From CAZCDS01 sp964497585 (lineage in GTDB: Bacteria > Desulfobacterota > Desulfomonilia > Desulfomonilales > Desulfomonilaceae): a stretch of DNA of 64,000 nucleotides. The stretch is from the NCBI GenBank assembly GCA_964497585.1, contig CAZCDS010000002.1, positions 186,001-250,000 of the forward strand, given 5' to 3'. The position numbers and the translations under genes were made by a program. The notes beneath the pieces were generated by a model. That model did not search any database, was not told where the DNA came from, and saw only the letters and a list, made by a program, of their open reading frames with translations. Of this stretch, positions 9,880 through 19,300 are shown piece after piece (the stretch's first letter is position 1; the number at the start of each line of letters is the position of its first letter).

Positions 9880-10185
9880 CCTGGCCGCGCGCCTCGATCT
9901 GTCCCACCCTTTCCCGCGATCCCATTGGATAGCTTTCCGTGCATAGCCGTACGCAAGGCCACGGGCACAGATTCGCGAAGAAAACCCCAACTTCTCCTCC
10001 TCCGTGGAGAGCAGTGTCCCCGTGCACTCTTACCAAAAGGGTATCATCCGCTCTCCGCGCAAGTTTTTCCTCGAAGACTGTGCCATCATCCTTGAATTCT
10101 GAACTTTTTTTCCTGGGCACAATACTATATAATGTCCCAAGCAATTCTATATCGGCCACCGCGCCGAGTTCGGAGGACTGGCAAT
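9880..10185. other. Gene-free stretch upstream of secreted P/Q-rich gene
   Basis: About 300 bases without a supportable gene. A TATAAT-like box occurs near 10128-10135 but I could not find a matching -35 element at normal spacing. Confidence 0.45.
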
Positions 10186-10809
10186 ATGAAGAGAAACCTG
10201 GGGCTTATGATTTTGTTGATAATGATCGTGTCGGCGGCCCCGGCTCATGCGTTCCTCGACTACCTGTTCGGAGGTAGCTCGAACACTGGGGCCATCGGGA
10301 ACTCTGTTATGGGAGATTTCCGCGCTTGGTGGACCGGAAATCCCGTGTACAACTTCAACCCGTGGTATTCGCCGACCAATAACGCAACGCGCAATCTCCG
10401 GCCCGGCGGTACCACGTACGGTGCTGCGGGGGGATCCTATTCGATCAATCAGTCCCCTCCCCGCGGGTACGCTCAGGGGGCGCAGCCCATGGGCCAAAGC
10501 TACTACCCACCCCCGGGAACCCAACCGCAATATGGGCAGCCGGGCGGCTATTATCCGCCTCAGGGGATGCAGCAGCAATATCAGCAGCCTTCCGCGGGCT
10601 ATTATCCGCCCCAGTGGATGCAACCCCAAGCCTCGCAGCCCGGCCCGAGCTATCCTGCGCCTCAGCCTCAGAGTCTTTCTCCGGGGTACAACCAGGGAGG
10701 CTATCCTCCACAAGGGGCCCAGCAATTGCCTCCGGGGTACGGGGCCCAGTCTCAAGCCTACCCGCCCGGACAGGCCTCCGTCCCGTCGTACTATCCTGGA
10801 GGGAGCTGA
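10186..10809 (+). CDS. Secreted Pro/Gln/Tyr-rich low-complexity protein
   Basis: The 207-residue product has a clear signal peptide (residues 1-23, ending AAPAHA), then a short ordered region (FLDYLFGGSSNTGAIGNSVM), then about 140 residues of imperfect repeats built on GYYPPQG and MQQQYQQP-like units. Such repeats suggest an extended surface or envelope-associated protein, but no function is known. ATG 10186 is supported by CGGAGGA upstream; a longer frame begins at 10132 without a ribosome site. The gene converges with ybgF, 44 bp away. Confidence 0.75.
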   Translation: MKRNLGLMILLIMIVSAAPAHAFLDYLFGGSSNTGAIGNSVMGDFRAWWTGNPVYNFNPWYSPTNNATRNLRPGGTTYGAAGGSYSINQSPPRGYAQGAQPMGQSYYPPPGTQPQYGQPGGYYPPQGMQQQYQQPSAGYYPPQWMQPQASQPGPSYPAPQPQSLSPGYNQGGYPPQGAQQLPPGYGAQSQAYPPGQASVPSYYPGGS

Positions 10810-10853
10810 GAGTCGGGAGTGGTCAGGGTTCGGTCTCGAGGGGGACGTCTGCC

Positions 10854-11681
10854 CTACTGAGCGGAGAGCTGCTTCAACTTAACGTTCGCTACCCGTGCCT
10901 GGGCTGAGTGTGGGTCTTCCTTGATGAGCTTCTCGAAGATTATCCGCGCTGACTGTTTGTCACCCATCTTGGCGAATGCCTCCCCTTGCTTGAGCAGAGC
11001 GCTCAATTCCTTCTTGGAGCCTGGGTGTTCCTTGATCACCCGATCGAACTGGAGTACCGCCTCATCGTAGCGCCCCAGTGCGAAGAGGGCCTCCCCGTGC
11101 CAGTAGAGAGCCTCCGGCACAAGTCGGCTCTTGGGATATTTCTTCAAGAATGTTTCGAAGAGGGGAACTGCATCCTTGGGTTTGTTTTCCCTTACCAGGA
11201 GATACGCTTCCCTGAAGGTCCGTTCATCAGGGGGAATGGGGGCGGTCCGGATCTCCACCTTCCGGGGTGATTGAAGTCGGATCAGGCCGGAACCGGGAGG
11301 GGGTTGAGAGCTGGGAGCGCGGACTTCGGCTTCGGGTGATCCGGGCGACCGCTTTTCGTCGGGGGTCACCAAGGGGCTTCGCTGAGCGATTCCGAGTTGG
11401 CGTTCGATGAACGCCACCCTCCTCTGAAGGTCAACGATCGCCTTCTCCTCGCCCGGTTGCGCTTGCATCCGCTCGATCATTCCTCTCAAGCGCCGGAGCT
11501 CGGCCTCCATTTCCTCCATGCGGGCGAAAATTCGCACCCGTCCCTGGTCGACGTCCGGAACCGTGTTTGCAGGCTTCACATAGGGAAGCGGAGGATTGGG
11601 CACTCTCGTCAGGCACCCGGAGAGAGAGCCGGCCAAAAGGACCGGTGCGAGAAAAAACACGAAAATGGCCGATCGGCCCAT
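10854..11681 (-). CDS. ybgF: Tol-Pal system lipoprotein, YbgF/CpoB family
   Basis: This is a 275-residue predicted lipoprotein: a signal peptide ends in the lipobox SLSGC (about residues 19-23). A short coiled coil follows (ARMEEMEAELRRLRGMIERM), then a Pro-rich linker and C-terminal TPRs (YLLVRENKPKDAVPLFETF, HGEALFALGRYDEAVLQF). YbgF/CpoB coordinates outer-membrane constriction with peptidoglycan synthesis. It is the last gene of the Tol-Pal cluster. ATG 11681 gives a sensible lipoprotein start, although the ribosome site is weak; the frame is open to 11768, overlapping pal, so a longer form cannot be excluded. Confidence 0.88.
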   Translation of the reverse strand: MGRSAIFVFFLAPVLLAGSLSGCLTRVPNPPLPYVKPANTVPDVDQGRVRIFARMEEMEAELRRLRGMIERMQAQPGEEKAIVDLQRRVAFIERQLGIAQRSPLVTPDEKRSPGSPEAEVRAPSSQPPPGSGLIRLQSPRKVEIRTAPIPPDERTFREAYLLVRENKPKDAVPLFETFLKKYPKSRLVPEALYWHGEALFALGRYDEAVLQFDRVIKEHPGSKKELSALLKQGEAFAKMGDKQSARIIFEKLIKEDPHSAQARVANVKLKQLSAQ

Positions 11682-11725
11682 TGACAGGTTGCTGAAGCGT
11701 TCGTACCGGGAAATGAGGCGGGAAA

Positions 11726-12292
11726 TCACTGGGATACCCGTAGATAGACGCGCCGGTTCTTGGCCCACGCTGCCTCGTTGTGTCCGGGGTCAGCAGGCAG
11801 CTCCGAGCCGTAGGAGACCGTGGAGATTCGACTTGAGGCTATCCCCAGACTGGCGAGAAAACCGGCCACTGATCTAGCACGCCTCTCTCCCAGAGCAAGG
11901 TTGTACTCGTCCGTGCCGCGTTCGTCGCAGTGGCCCTCCGCTACCACCTTCGCGTTCGGGACTCTCTTGAGTACGTCCGCGTCGTACTGGAGATCCGCCT
12001 GAGCTTGGGGGGTGAGCGTGAACTGGTCGTAGTCGAAGTAGACCGTTCGAAGCCGCGTCTGGAGGGCGCCGAGTTCCCCCTCTGCCACCGACCCGGGCCC
12101 CGGAGCCCCCACGAACCCGGTTCCGGAGGTCGGGGAAGGAGTCCGCTTAACGATAGGCTTCGTGCAACCCGAAAGGAAGGCGAACAGGGCGAAAAGTGCG
12201 ATGAGGGTCCACAGGCTGCGTCGACAGGGACGAGCCCAACCCCTTGCCCTGATGGTCCGATCCTGATTCGCTACCTGAAGCTCCGGGACCAC
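11726..12292 (-). CDS. pal: Peptidoglycan-associated lipoprotein Pal
   Basis: Pal anchors the outer membrane to peptidoglycan and binds TolB. The product has a hydrophobic signal ending FAFLSGC (lipobox), a Ser/Pro/Gly-rich linker, and an OmpA-type domain with VYFDYDQFTLTPQAQADL, EGHCDERGTDEYNLALGERR and YGSELP. The frame contains no ATG or TTG in a sensible place. GTG 12292 has GGGAAGG about 7 bases upstream and overlaps the end of tolB by about 22 bp; ATC at 12253 would give a shorter, more typical signal peptide. I annotate GTG 12292 and mark the start as uncertain. The gene lies between tolB and ybgF and is surely co-transcribed with them. Confidence 0.93.
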   Translation of the reverse strand: MVPELQVANQDRTIRARGWARPCRRSLWTLIALFALFAFLSGCTKPIVKRTPSPTSGTGFVGAPGPGSVAEGELGALQTRLRTVYFDYDQFTLTPQAQADLQYDADVLKRVPNAKVVAEGHCDERGTDEYNLALGERRARSVAGFLASLGIASSRISTVSYGSELPADPGHNEAAWAKNRRVYLRVSQ

Positions 12293-13548
12293 GCGGGCGC
12301 CTTCCCGGAGATCTGAGAGACCCGAACCTGGATCTCCCCGGTCCGGTCCATGACGTATATCCGCTTGGCTCCATCCCGGTTCGATGAAAAGGCGATCATT
12401 CGTCCGTCCGGGGACCAAGCCGGCGCTCTGTTGGAGCCTCCTCTGGTCAAGACCTGCAGGTCCGTGCCGTCCGTCCTGATTGTGCATATCTCGAACCGTC
12501 CCTTGATCCGGGCCGTGAAGGCGATACGATCCCCCCGAGGCGACCAGTCCGGATCGGTACTGTATATGGTGTCAAAAGTCAGCCGTCTGGGTTCCCCGCC
12601 GTTGACCGAAACCAGGTAGATCTGCGGATTTCCGGCCTGGTCGGAAACGTAGGCGATGGTCGACCCGTCGGGCGACCACGTGGGAGAAATATCATTTCCC
12701 CTCCCATGAGTCAACCTTTTTATTATGTTTCCTTGGGGGGTTATAATAAATATCTTAGGTATTCCTTTAGCATTCATGGAGAGCGCGATGGATCTTCCGT
12801 CCGGGGAGTAACGCGCTGCCGCGTTGATGCCCCGCCGCGATGATATGAGAGTCGACGTTCCCCGGGTGAGATCCACTGACCAGAGATCCGGATTTCCCTT
12901 CAAGTACGAAGTGAAGAGAATGGACTTCCCATTTGGAGCCCAATCAGGAGAGAGATTGATACTCCTGTTTCGCGTTATCTGACGCAGATTCTGACCGTCG
13001 AAGTCCATGGTGAATATCTCTCTGGACCGGCCCGTGCTCACGAACGCGATGCGAGAAGAAAAGCAACCGGGGAATCCGGTGAGCTTTTCGAGAATCCGGT
13101 CTGCCAGCCTGTGGACCATGACGCGATGGTCTCTCACATTACCCGAGAATCGTTTTCCCAATTCCATTTTCTTCAGGGCAACGTCATACAATCGCGCCTC
13201 GAGGGTCAGGATGTTGCCTCTCACCCGAAAGTTGGCCCTTACCAGGGCCTGTGCCCCCAACTCAGCCCAGTTTTGGAAATGTGGATCAGCGCCGGGACTT
13301 ACATGCAAGGAGCTGTTCGGTTCGATGATGCGGAAGAGCCCGGTCATGAACAGGTCATTGCGTATGATTGCCGCGAGGCGACTTCCGCTCAGCGGACCTT
13401 GCTCATTCGAGGAAAAATCAGGGATTGCTATGGGCAGGGGTGCAAGTTCCGGACGCTCAACGGGTATCTCGATCTGCGCCCATGCCCTAGGGACGAGAAG
13501 CACGAACAACAGGCAGACCGCAGCGGCGAAGCCCGCAAGTTTGCGCAT
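12271..13548 (-). CDS. tolB: Tol-Pal system beta-propeller protein TolB
   Basis: The 425-residue periplasmic protein has a signal peptide (ending RAWAQ), the N-terminal TolB domain (IPIAIPDFSSNEQ-like, SRLAAIIRNDL) and a six-bladed propeller. The propeller shows repeated motifs such as RIAFVS, ARYSPDGRSIAL, PTWSPDGSTIAYVS and PAWSPDGRMIAF. TolB bridges Pal and the inner-membrane TolQRA complex. ATG 13548 begins the signal peptide and has GGGGGTG about 8 bases upstream; an in-frame ATG at 13590 is less likely. Its 3' end overlaps the proposed pal start. Confidence 0.95.
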   Translation of the reverse strand: MRKLAGFAAAVCLLFVLLVPRAWAQIEIPVERPELAPLPIAIPDFSSNEQGPLSGSRLAAIIRNDLFMTGLFRIIEPNSSLHVSPGADPHFQNWAELGAQALVRANFRVRGNILTLEARLYDVALKKMELGKRFSGNVRDHRVMVHRLADRILEKLTGFPGCFSSRIAFVSTGRSREIFTMDFDGQNLRQITRNRSINLSPDWAPNGKSILFTSYLKGNPDLWSVDLTRGTSTLISSRRGINAAARYSPDGRSIALSMNAKGIPKIFIITPQGNIIKRLTHGRGNDISPTWSPDGSTIAYVSDQAGNPQIYLVSVNGGEPRRLTFDTIYSTDPDWSPRGDRIAFTARIKGRFEICTIRTDGTDLQVLTRGGSNRAPAWSPDGRMIAFSSNRDGAKRIYVMDRTGEIQVRVSQISGKAPAWSRSFR

Positions 13549-13699
13549 GGGCGGCACCCCCGTTTCAGTGATGCGGAAGGGTATATCCATAGTCACAGGT
13601 TCGGAAGCCTCGTGAACCACAGCCTCAAGTCGCTGCGGTCGGCAACGGAGGCATCAGAGGTGATAACCTGTGGGTCGGATGCATACGGGGCGGTCGACC

Positions 13700-14521
13700 T
13701 CACCTGATACCTCCGGGCGTGAATCGCAGAACAAGCCCACCTTGGGCTCTGATTTGTTCTCTGACGGCAGGGGGGACGACGGGATACGGAGCAGCCCGGT
13801 ACGCCGCCCTCATGGCCGAGCGATCGAAGACCTGATCACCCGAACTCTGACTGATCGACGCACGCCTCAGGGTCCCGTCGTCCGCTATGTCAACGCTGAT
13901 TCGGGTCAGCTTGCCCGGACTCCAGTCATCTCGGAACACGGACCAGTGGTTATTGAGCCGCTCTCGGACACGTTCGAGCCAGTGGGTGAGCTCCCTGCCG
14001 GCTTCGGCACTCTGTGAATCGCCTCCTTGCCCGCCTTTGATCCTTTCCCGTATTCGCTTGATCCGCTCCGCAATGATGCGCTCGGGATTCTTGGTTTCCT
14101 GGGCAACCTTTGATCGCGGTTCCTTCTGCTTCTTCGGCTTCGGTTTGGCGACCCGCCGGGGGGCCTTGTGTTTGCCCAGTGGGATTCGCCGGTTCGTGGG
14201 AACCCTGAGTCTCTCGGCCTTGACGATCCGACGACGAGATAGGTCTTTTGCCGGCGCCACTTTCTCGTGCCGGATCTCACGAGGTTTTACCACGGGACCG
14301 GGATGGACGGGTACGGGACGTATCTTGTGAAGATTCGGCTCACCGTCGGCCCGTGCCACGAGCTTCACCGTGGTCACGACCTTCGAAGCCCGTTTTCGAG
14401 GGCTGGTCATATGGGAGTAGGTCAAGAGGATTCCGCAGACGATGAGCCCATGGAACCCCAGGGAGAGGAGAATCATCCAGGGTGATGCCAGAGTTCCGGG
14501 TCTGAGGAAGAAAGCGGTCAT
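13700..14521 (-). CDS. tolA: TolA/TonB-like energy-transducing protein
   Basis: The 273-residue protein has one N-terminal transmembrane helix (about 14-36), a long basic, Pro-rich periplasmic linker (KPKPKKQKEPRSK and similar), and a C-terminal TonB/TolA-type domain (ISVDIADDGTLRRASISQSSG, AAYRAAPYPVVPP). It is expected to carry proton-motive energy from TolQR across the periplasm to TolB and Pal. The linker is much shorter and more basic than the helical one of E. coli TolA, as often seen outside Gammaproteobacteria. ATG 14521 overlaps the tolR stop codon by 4 bp, showing translational coupling. Confidence 0.88.
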   Translation of the reverse strand: MTAFFLRPGTLASPWMILLSLGFHGLIVCGILLTYSHMTSPRKRASKVVTTVKLVARADGEPNLHKIRPVPVHPGPVVKPREIRHEKVAPAKDLSRRRIVKAERLRVPTNRRIPLGKHKAPRRVAKPKPKKQKEPRSKVAQETKNPERIIAERIKRIRERIKGGQGGDSQSAEAGRELTHWLERVRERLNNHWSVFRDDWSPGKLTRISVDIADDGTLRRASISQSSGDQVFDRSAMRAAYRAAPYPVVPPAVREQIRAQGGLVLRFTPGGIR

Positions 14522-14952
14522 TGATTCCTGACAGAAGGAGGCTGCGCGGTCGTGATCATCCCCAGGTTGGAGATCCCGGCCGCCCTAAGAGAAGCCATGA
14601 TTCGTACGACGGTTCCGTACGGCACGCTCTTGTCCGCACGGAGGTAGACATCCGTTGATTTGCTCTTCTTTTCTTCGTCCAGAATATGCTGTGCCAGCTT
14701 GTCTTCAGGGACCTCATTCTCGTTCACGAAGACCTTCCCCTCATGGGATACGGAAATAATTAGCTCCTGAACGTCCGGTTTCCGGGTGATCTGTTCTCCT
14801 TTGGCCTGCGGGAGATCGACGGAGATCCCTTCCTGCATCATCGGAGCCGTTACCATGAAGATGATGAGCAACACGAGCATCACGTCCACGAGAGGGGTGA
14901 CGTTGATTTCGGACATCGCCTGTCTGCCGTTTCCGTTTGTTCTAAAGGCCAT
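14518..14952 (-). CDS. tolR: Tol-Pal system protein TolR (ExbD family)
   Basis: This 144-residue ExbD/TolR protein has a short cytoplasmic start, one transmembrane helix containing the proton-path aspartate in TPLVDVMLVLLIIFMV (Asp about residue 23), and a periplasmic domain ending in the LRAAGISNLGMIT region. It forms the stator with TolQ. The start is ATG 14952. It is the second gene of the cluster, 48 bp after tolQ, and overlaps tolA by 4 bp. Confidence 0.95.
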   Translation of the reverse strand: MAFRTNGNGRQAMSEINVTPLVDVMLVLLIIFMVTAPMMQEGISVDLPQAKGEQITRKPDVQELIISVSHEGKVFVNENEVPEDKLAQHILDEEKKSKSTDVYLRADKSVPYGTVVRIMASLRAAGISNLGMITTAQPPSVRNQ

Positions 14953-15000
14953 ATAAAACTCCTGCTAACCCGCGTGCACGATTTCCCCATTCGGGCTTCA

Positions 15001-15756
15001 TCAAGCTTGCTTCCTGTTCATGTAGATGCGTTCGATAATATTGATCAGTTCGGACGAGAAATTGTCCATTTCAATGGAAATCGTGTTGATGCGACCGAGG
15101 AAGTAATTGTAGAAGATCACGGCGGGAATTGCCGCAGCCAGACCTGCCGCCGTGGCAATGAGGGCTTCCGCGATCCCAGGCGCCACCACCGCCAGGGACG
15201 CGCTCTTCGTCACTCCGATATTCCTGAACGACTCCATGATACCCCAGACGGTGCCGAATAGACCGATGAACGGGGCTGATGATCCGGTCGTGGCCAGGAA
15301 ATTGACTCCCCGCTCCAGCCGGGTCCTCTCGGCCGTCACCGCCTGCTGCAGAGACCGCGTGATGTTGTCCATTCCCGTTCTTTCGTATTCCGGTTCGTGC
15401 GACGCTTCGGGCTGACTCTTCTGATGCGCAGCCTGAAACCGTGAGAGCCTGGTCAGTTCCGAGTACCCGGCCTTGAAAACCTGCGCCAGGGGGCTGAACG
15501 TGAGCTGTTTCGCCTCCGCGTAGAGCAGGGAGAATTTCCTCGACTCCCTGAAAGCGTCGAAAAAGAGCTGAGTATCCTTGCGAACCCGCGAAAGAGTGAT
15601 CGCCTTGGTAAAAATGATCGCCCAGCAGATGATGGAAAAGATCAGCAGCATGACCATCACTGCCTTCACCACCCATCCTGCCCCTAAAACAATGGCCCAC
15701 AGACTGTGCGCGGCCGGAGGAGTCTGTGACAGGGCCGTTGCAATACCCTCCAACAT
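15001..15756 (-). CDS. tolQ: Tol-Pal system protein TolQ (MotA/TolQ/ExbB)
   Basis: The 251-residue protein has three transmembrane helices: about 22-45 (LGAGWVVKAVMVMLLIFSII), about 140-160 (ATTGSSAPFIGLFGTVWGIM) and about 175-200 (IAEALIATAAGLAAAIPAVI). The GLFGTVWGIM and EALIATAAGL motifs are hallmarks of the family. With TolR it forms the proton-driven motor. ATG 15756 is preferred because AAGGAGAAT precedes it; an earlier ATG at 15783 lacks this. It is the first gene of the tolQRAB-pal-ybgF cluster, so the promoter should lie just to its right. Confidence 0.95.
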   Translation of the reverse strand: MLEGIATALSQTPPAAHSLWAIVLGAGWVVKAVMVMLLIFSIICWAIIFTKAITLSRVRKDTQLFFDAFRESRKFSLLYAEAKQLTFSPLAQVFKAGYSELTRLSRFQAAHQKSQPEASHEPEYERTGMDNITRSLQQAVTAERTRLERGVNFLATTGSSAPFIGLFGTVWGIMESFRNIGVTKSASLAVVAPGIAEALIATAAGLAAAIPAVIFYNYFLGRINTISIEMDNFSSELINIIERIYMNRKQA

Positions 15757-16311
15757 GGGGTAATTCTCCTTTCTCTGAATCAAATCACTCCTTAGTTCAT
15801 AATTGAGTTTAAGTCAAGTTTTCCTTTGGTTACATAATGTTAACCCGTTAATCTAAAGTCGTGCACAGTGCTGAAGTCACAGTCCAGGTAAGCCGTGGCA
15901 GCTCACGGCGAAAATTCGCGGGCAAGGTTTTTTGCCAAGTGCGGCCCCCAACCGTGACGCAACCAGCGAAAACCACCTCCTGATGTTAATTCTCCAATAT
16001 TTTCGCAACGCCGGGTCGGGACATGGAAACACGGATCTTTCCCGCGTGCCCCGGGACAGATCCCGCCGACCTGTCCATGGAACGGTCGCGGCCTGGCAAG
16101 GGCCCGCAAGCATTGCTCCGAGAGCAGCGGGTCTGTGATTTGTCCCGGCGGCTACAATTCGCATGAGCGGGGTGTACGCTTCGATCCTTCACCAATTTGT
16201 CGTAATCGAATCGGAGAATTGCAAACGATTTACTAGACATTCTATGAAAAATATTGTTCCTCCCTGCCAGCCGCCGTAGGGGGAGTACCGTAAGTTGAAC
16301 TTGCAATATGC
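15757..16311. other. Divergent intergenic region, tolQ and receiver gene
   Basis: About 600 bases without a credible gene separate two divergent transcription units. An imperfect inverted repeat GGTTACAT-A-ATGTTAACC lies at 15828-15845, about 75 bp upstream of tolQ, within an A/T-rich stretch suited to a promoter. A TTGACT on the minus strand (15817-15812) has no good -10 partner. Confidence 0.45.
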
Positions 16312-16341
16312 TTGACATCTGGACTGATTTTGCTGTATTTT
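16312..16341 (+). promoter_or_regulatory. Putative sigma-70 promoter of receiver-repeat gene
   Basis: A perfect TTGACA (16312-16317) is followed after 17-18 bp by GTATTT/TATTTT (16335-16341). The leader before ATG 16368 would be only about 20 bases. Confidence 0.55.
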
Positions 16342-16367
16342 TTAAAAAAAGAAATGGCGAGGTTGCC

Positions 16368-19300
16368 ATGTCCTACCGGATCGTCGTAGCCGACAAAGAT
16401 CCAGCCAGTAGAGAAGCGGTAACTCGCTTCCTCTCCGAGCAAGATAGCGAATTCATATCGGTTTCTAGTTCCAGCGAACTCAAGCAAGCCATCAAGGGTC
16501 AGAAGCCTGACCTGATCATAATGAATGCCATTCTCTCAGACGCCCCCGGCTGGCGGATCGTCCCGCGCATAAAAGGCTCCAAAGAATTTGCAGAGGTACC
16601 GGTCCTCCTGGTAACAGGCGATCCCGGAAGTCCGGCCCCCTCCGAGGTGCAAAGCGTTGGTGCTGATCGTTACCTCACCAAACCGATCGACGGTTCATCG
16701 CTAAAGAGCTCGGTGGAGTCGCTGCTCGGCATCGGAGAAGTCCCTAGCGCCGCGGATGATGAAGAGATAGTCATCGACTTCGATGACGATGAATCCGGTG
16801 AAATGACCGAGGATCTGCTCGACCTCTCAAGCGCCGCCATAGATGAAGATGAAGAGGAGGCTTCCACTGACGTGGGAGATACCGTGGAAATCGATGCTGG
16901 GACACTGGAAGAAGAGATCGACGAGATCGGCGAATTCGACGAAGATGACGGGTACGGCGACACGGTCAAACTCAATCTCGACGACATGGAGCTTGAAGAT
17001 CAAGACACAGAGGGTACCGAGTTCGAGCCGACTATCGAACTCGTGCCCGAAGCTCCGACGGAACTGTACGAGTCGTCAGATGAGATGGTAGTCGGCCCCC
17101 AGGAGATTCCAGCTCCCGATACAGGTGGGGGAGGACTCCCCGATTTCGATTCCATCACTCGGGACGTCAGGCCCGGCGGCAAGTCCGCGAAGGATTCGGT
17201 TACCGTTGACCTGGACGTGGATGAGTTGAGCCTCGAACTGGAGTCGGAAGACCTGGACGAGGAAACCCTTGCCGATAAGGCCCTTCCAGGCGTGGCGGAT
17301 GATGCGGACATGGAGGAAATACTCGAGGTACAGGACCCTTCCAAGATCATTACTTCGGAAGATCTGATGGTTGATGACGATTCACTGGTTCAGGACAGGT
17401 TCTCGGGCGGCGCGTCAGGCGAGCTGGACGTCATTGACCTTGAAGAAGATGAAGAGATCGGAGACATTGACAGGGAAGAGCTGCTGGGAATCGATTTCAC
17501 TGAAGGGGAGGAAACAACGGGACCTTCCATTGATGGGACAACCGTTCCTGTCGAGAGCCGCGAAATGGAGCAAATGGCCCAGGAGGATCTGGAATCCCTC
17601 GAACTGGAAGACATTGAGGAGAGCGCCGTCATGGCCGACGAGCCCGGTCCGGCGGAGGAGCTCGCCATTGATGTGGATGAGGGCGAGTTGACCCTGGAGG
17701 ACGTCCCCGCAGAAGAGATGACGACCGAGGAATTCTTCGGAGAAGAGTTGCCCACGGAAGAGTTCCCGACCGAAAAATTCCCCGACGAAGAAACCGGAGC
17801 ATTTGAAAGGGAAGCCGAGATCTCGCTCGAAGTGCAACCGCTCGAAGAGGAGCTACGCCTGGAGACGGAAGTTGGCGAAGACGTACTTGGTGAGGAACTG
17901 GCACTCGAGCCGGAGCCCCCTGAAGCTGCCTTCGGCCATGATGTCATGGAAGAGGACGCTGTACTAGAGGTCACGGAAGACATATCCCTCGACGAGATCG
18001 CCATGGAACCGGAGGCTGAGGCCCCGCCTCCTCGGCCTCAACCCCCACGGACTGACCAGTCCGTGACCGTTTCACCTCACTTGGAGCCTGGGGAAGAGCT
18101 GGCAACGGGAGTGGTCGCAGACCTGTCTGCCGTGAGGGAGCGGCCTGCAGAGACTGCGGCCCCGGCCGTACCGACCGAGGCCATAAGCCGTGTCATCCCT
18201 TCGCAGGAACAGGTACTCTCGATTTTCTCTTCGTCGGTAGGCCAAGGGATTAAAGACGCTCTGCCAGGCAGGCAAGAGTTGACGACCTCTTTTGAAACGG
18301 CTCTCAAGAGAGACCTGCCTGGACGGGAGGCAATATCGGATCTCGTGGTCCACACCATTCGATCGGTCCTCCCCTCGAAGGAGGAGCTGCTCGAAGCCTA
18401 CTCCCGCGGGACTTCCGAAGCGCGACCTGAGAGCGAGGCTGTTCTTTCGCGGTTGGACCAGGCTGTGAAGGCATTCATGCCTTCGAAGGATGAGTTCGTT
18501 GAAGCATTCGCGCGGAAAACCGAGGCGCCTCAACTGGACACCGAGGCCATGCTCGCGAGAATCGACGAGGCGGTCAAATCCGCCCTCCCCTCCAAAGAAG
18601 AGTATCTCGAGGCATACGGCACGGGGACAGCCGATATGGGTCTCATGGGTACGGACATCCTTGCTCGCATCGACGAGACCGTAAAAGCCCTTCTCCCGTC
18701 AAAGGAACAGGCCCTCGCGGCCTTTACGGGCGGCCCCCCGGCCGAACTTCGGCTCGACAATGAAGCCCTCATGTCGCGGATTGACGAAGCGGTAAGGGTT
18801 GCCCTGCCTTCGAAGGAGGAGTGCCTCCAAGCATACGCCAGGGAGGCGGCTCCCGCTCCTCCTGACAACAAAGTTCTCCTCAAGAGGATGGAGGAGACGG
18901 TAAGAGCCTGCCTGCCGACAAAGGACGAAGTCCTCGGCCAGGTCGACAAGGCCATAGAGCGTGTGCTGCCCCCGGCCGACCAAGTCGCGCAAACTGTGGA
19001 GGGCGCACTCCGGACAGGATTGCCCCGGGAAGAAATCCTGAACAGAATGGAGCAGTCTCTCCAGGCTCTGACAGCTTCCGAGAAAATCACCGAAGCTCTC
19101 GCGCAGGTGGCCGAAACCCTACCCTCTCGAGATGAGGTCATGTCCCGGGTAACACGCTCGTTAGACGCCGTCCCCTCGTCGGAAGAAGTCCTTTCCGCGA
19201 TCGAGACGCGCCTCAACGAGATGATCCCCCAGAGAGACGAAGTCCGGTCCAAGTTTTGGACCATGCTCGAAAGCCGGTTCGACGCGGCGCTCTCTGAGAT

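Noticed and set aside
10614..10907. Several overlapping frames around the P/Q-rich gene
   Set aside because: Repeat-rich DNA opens all frames; only the frame with the signal peptide and ribosome site is credible.
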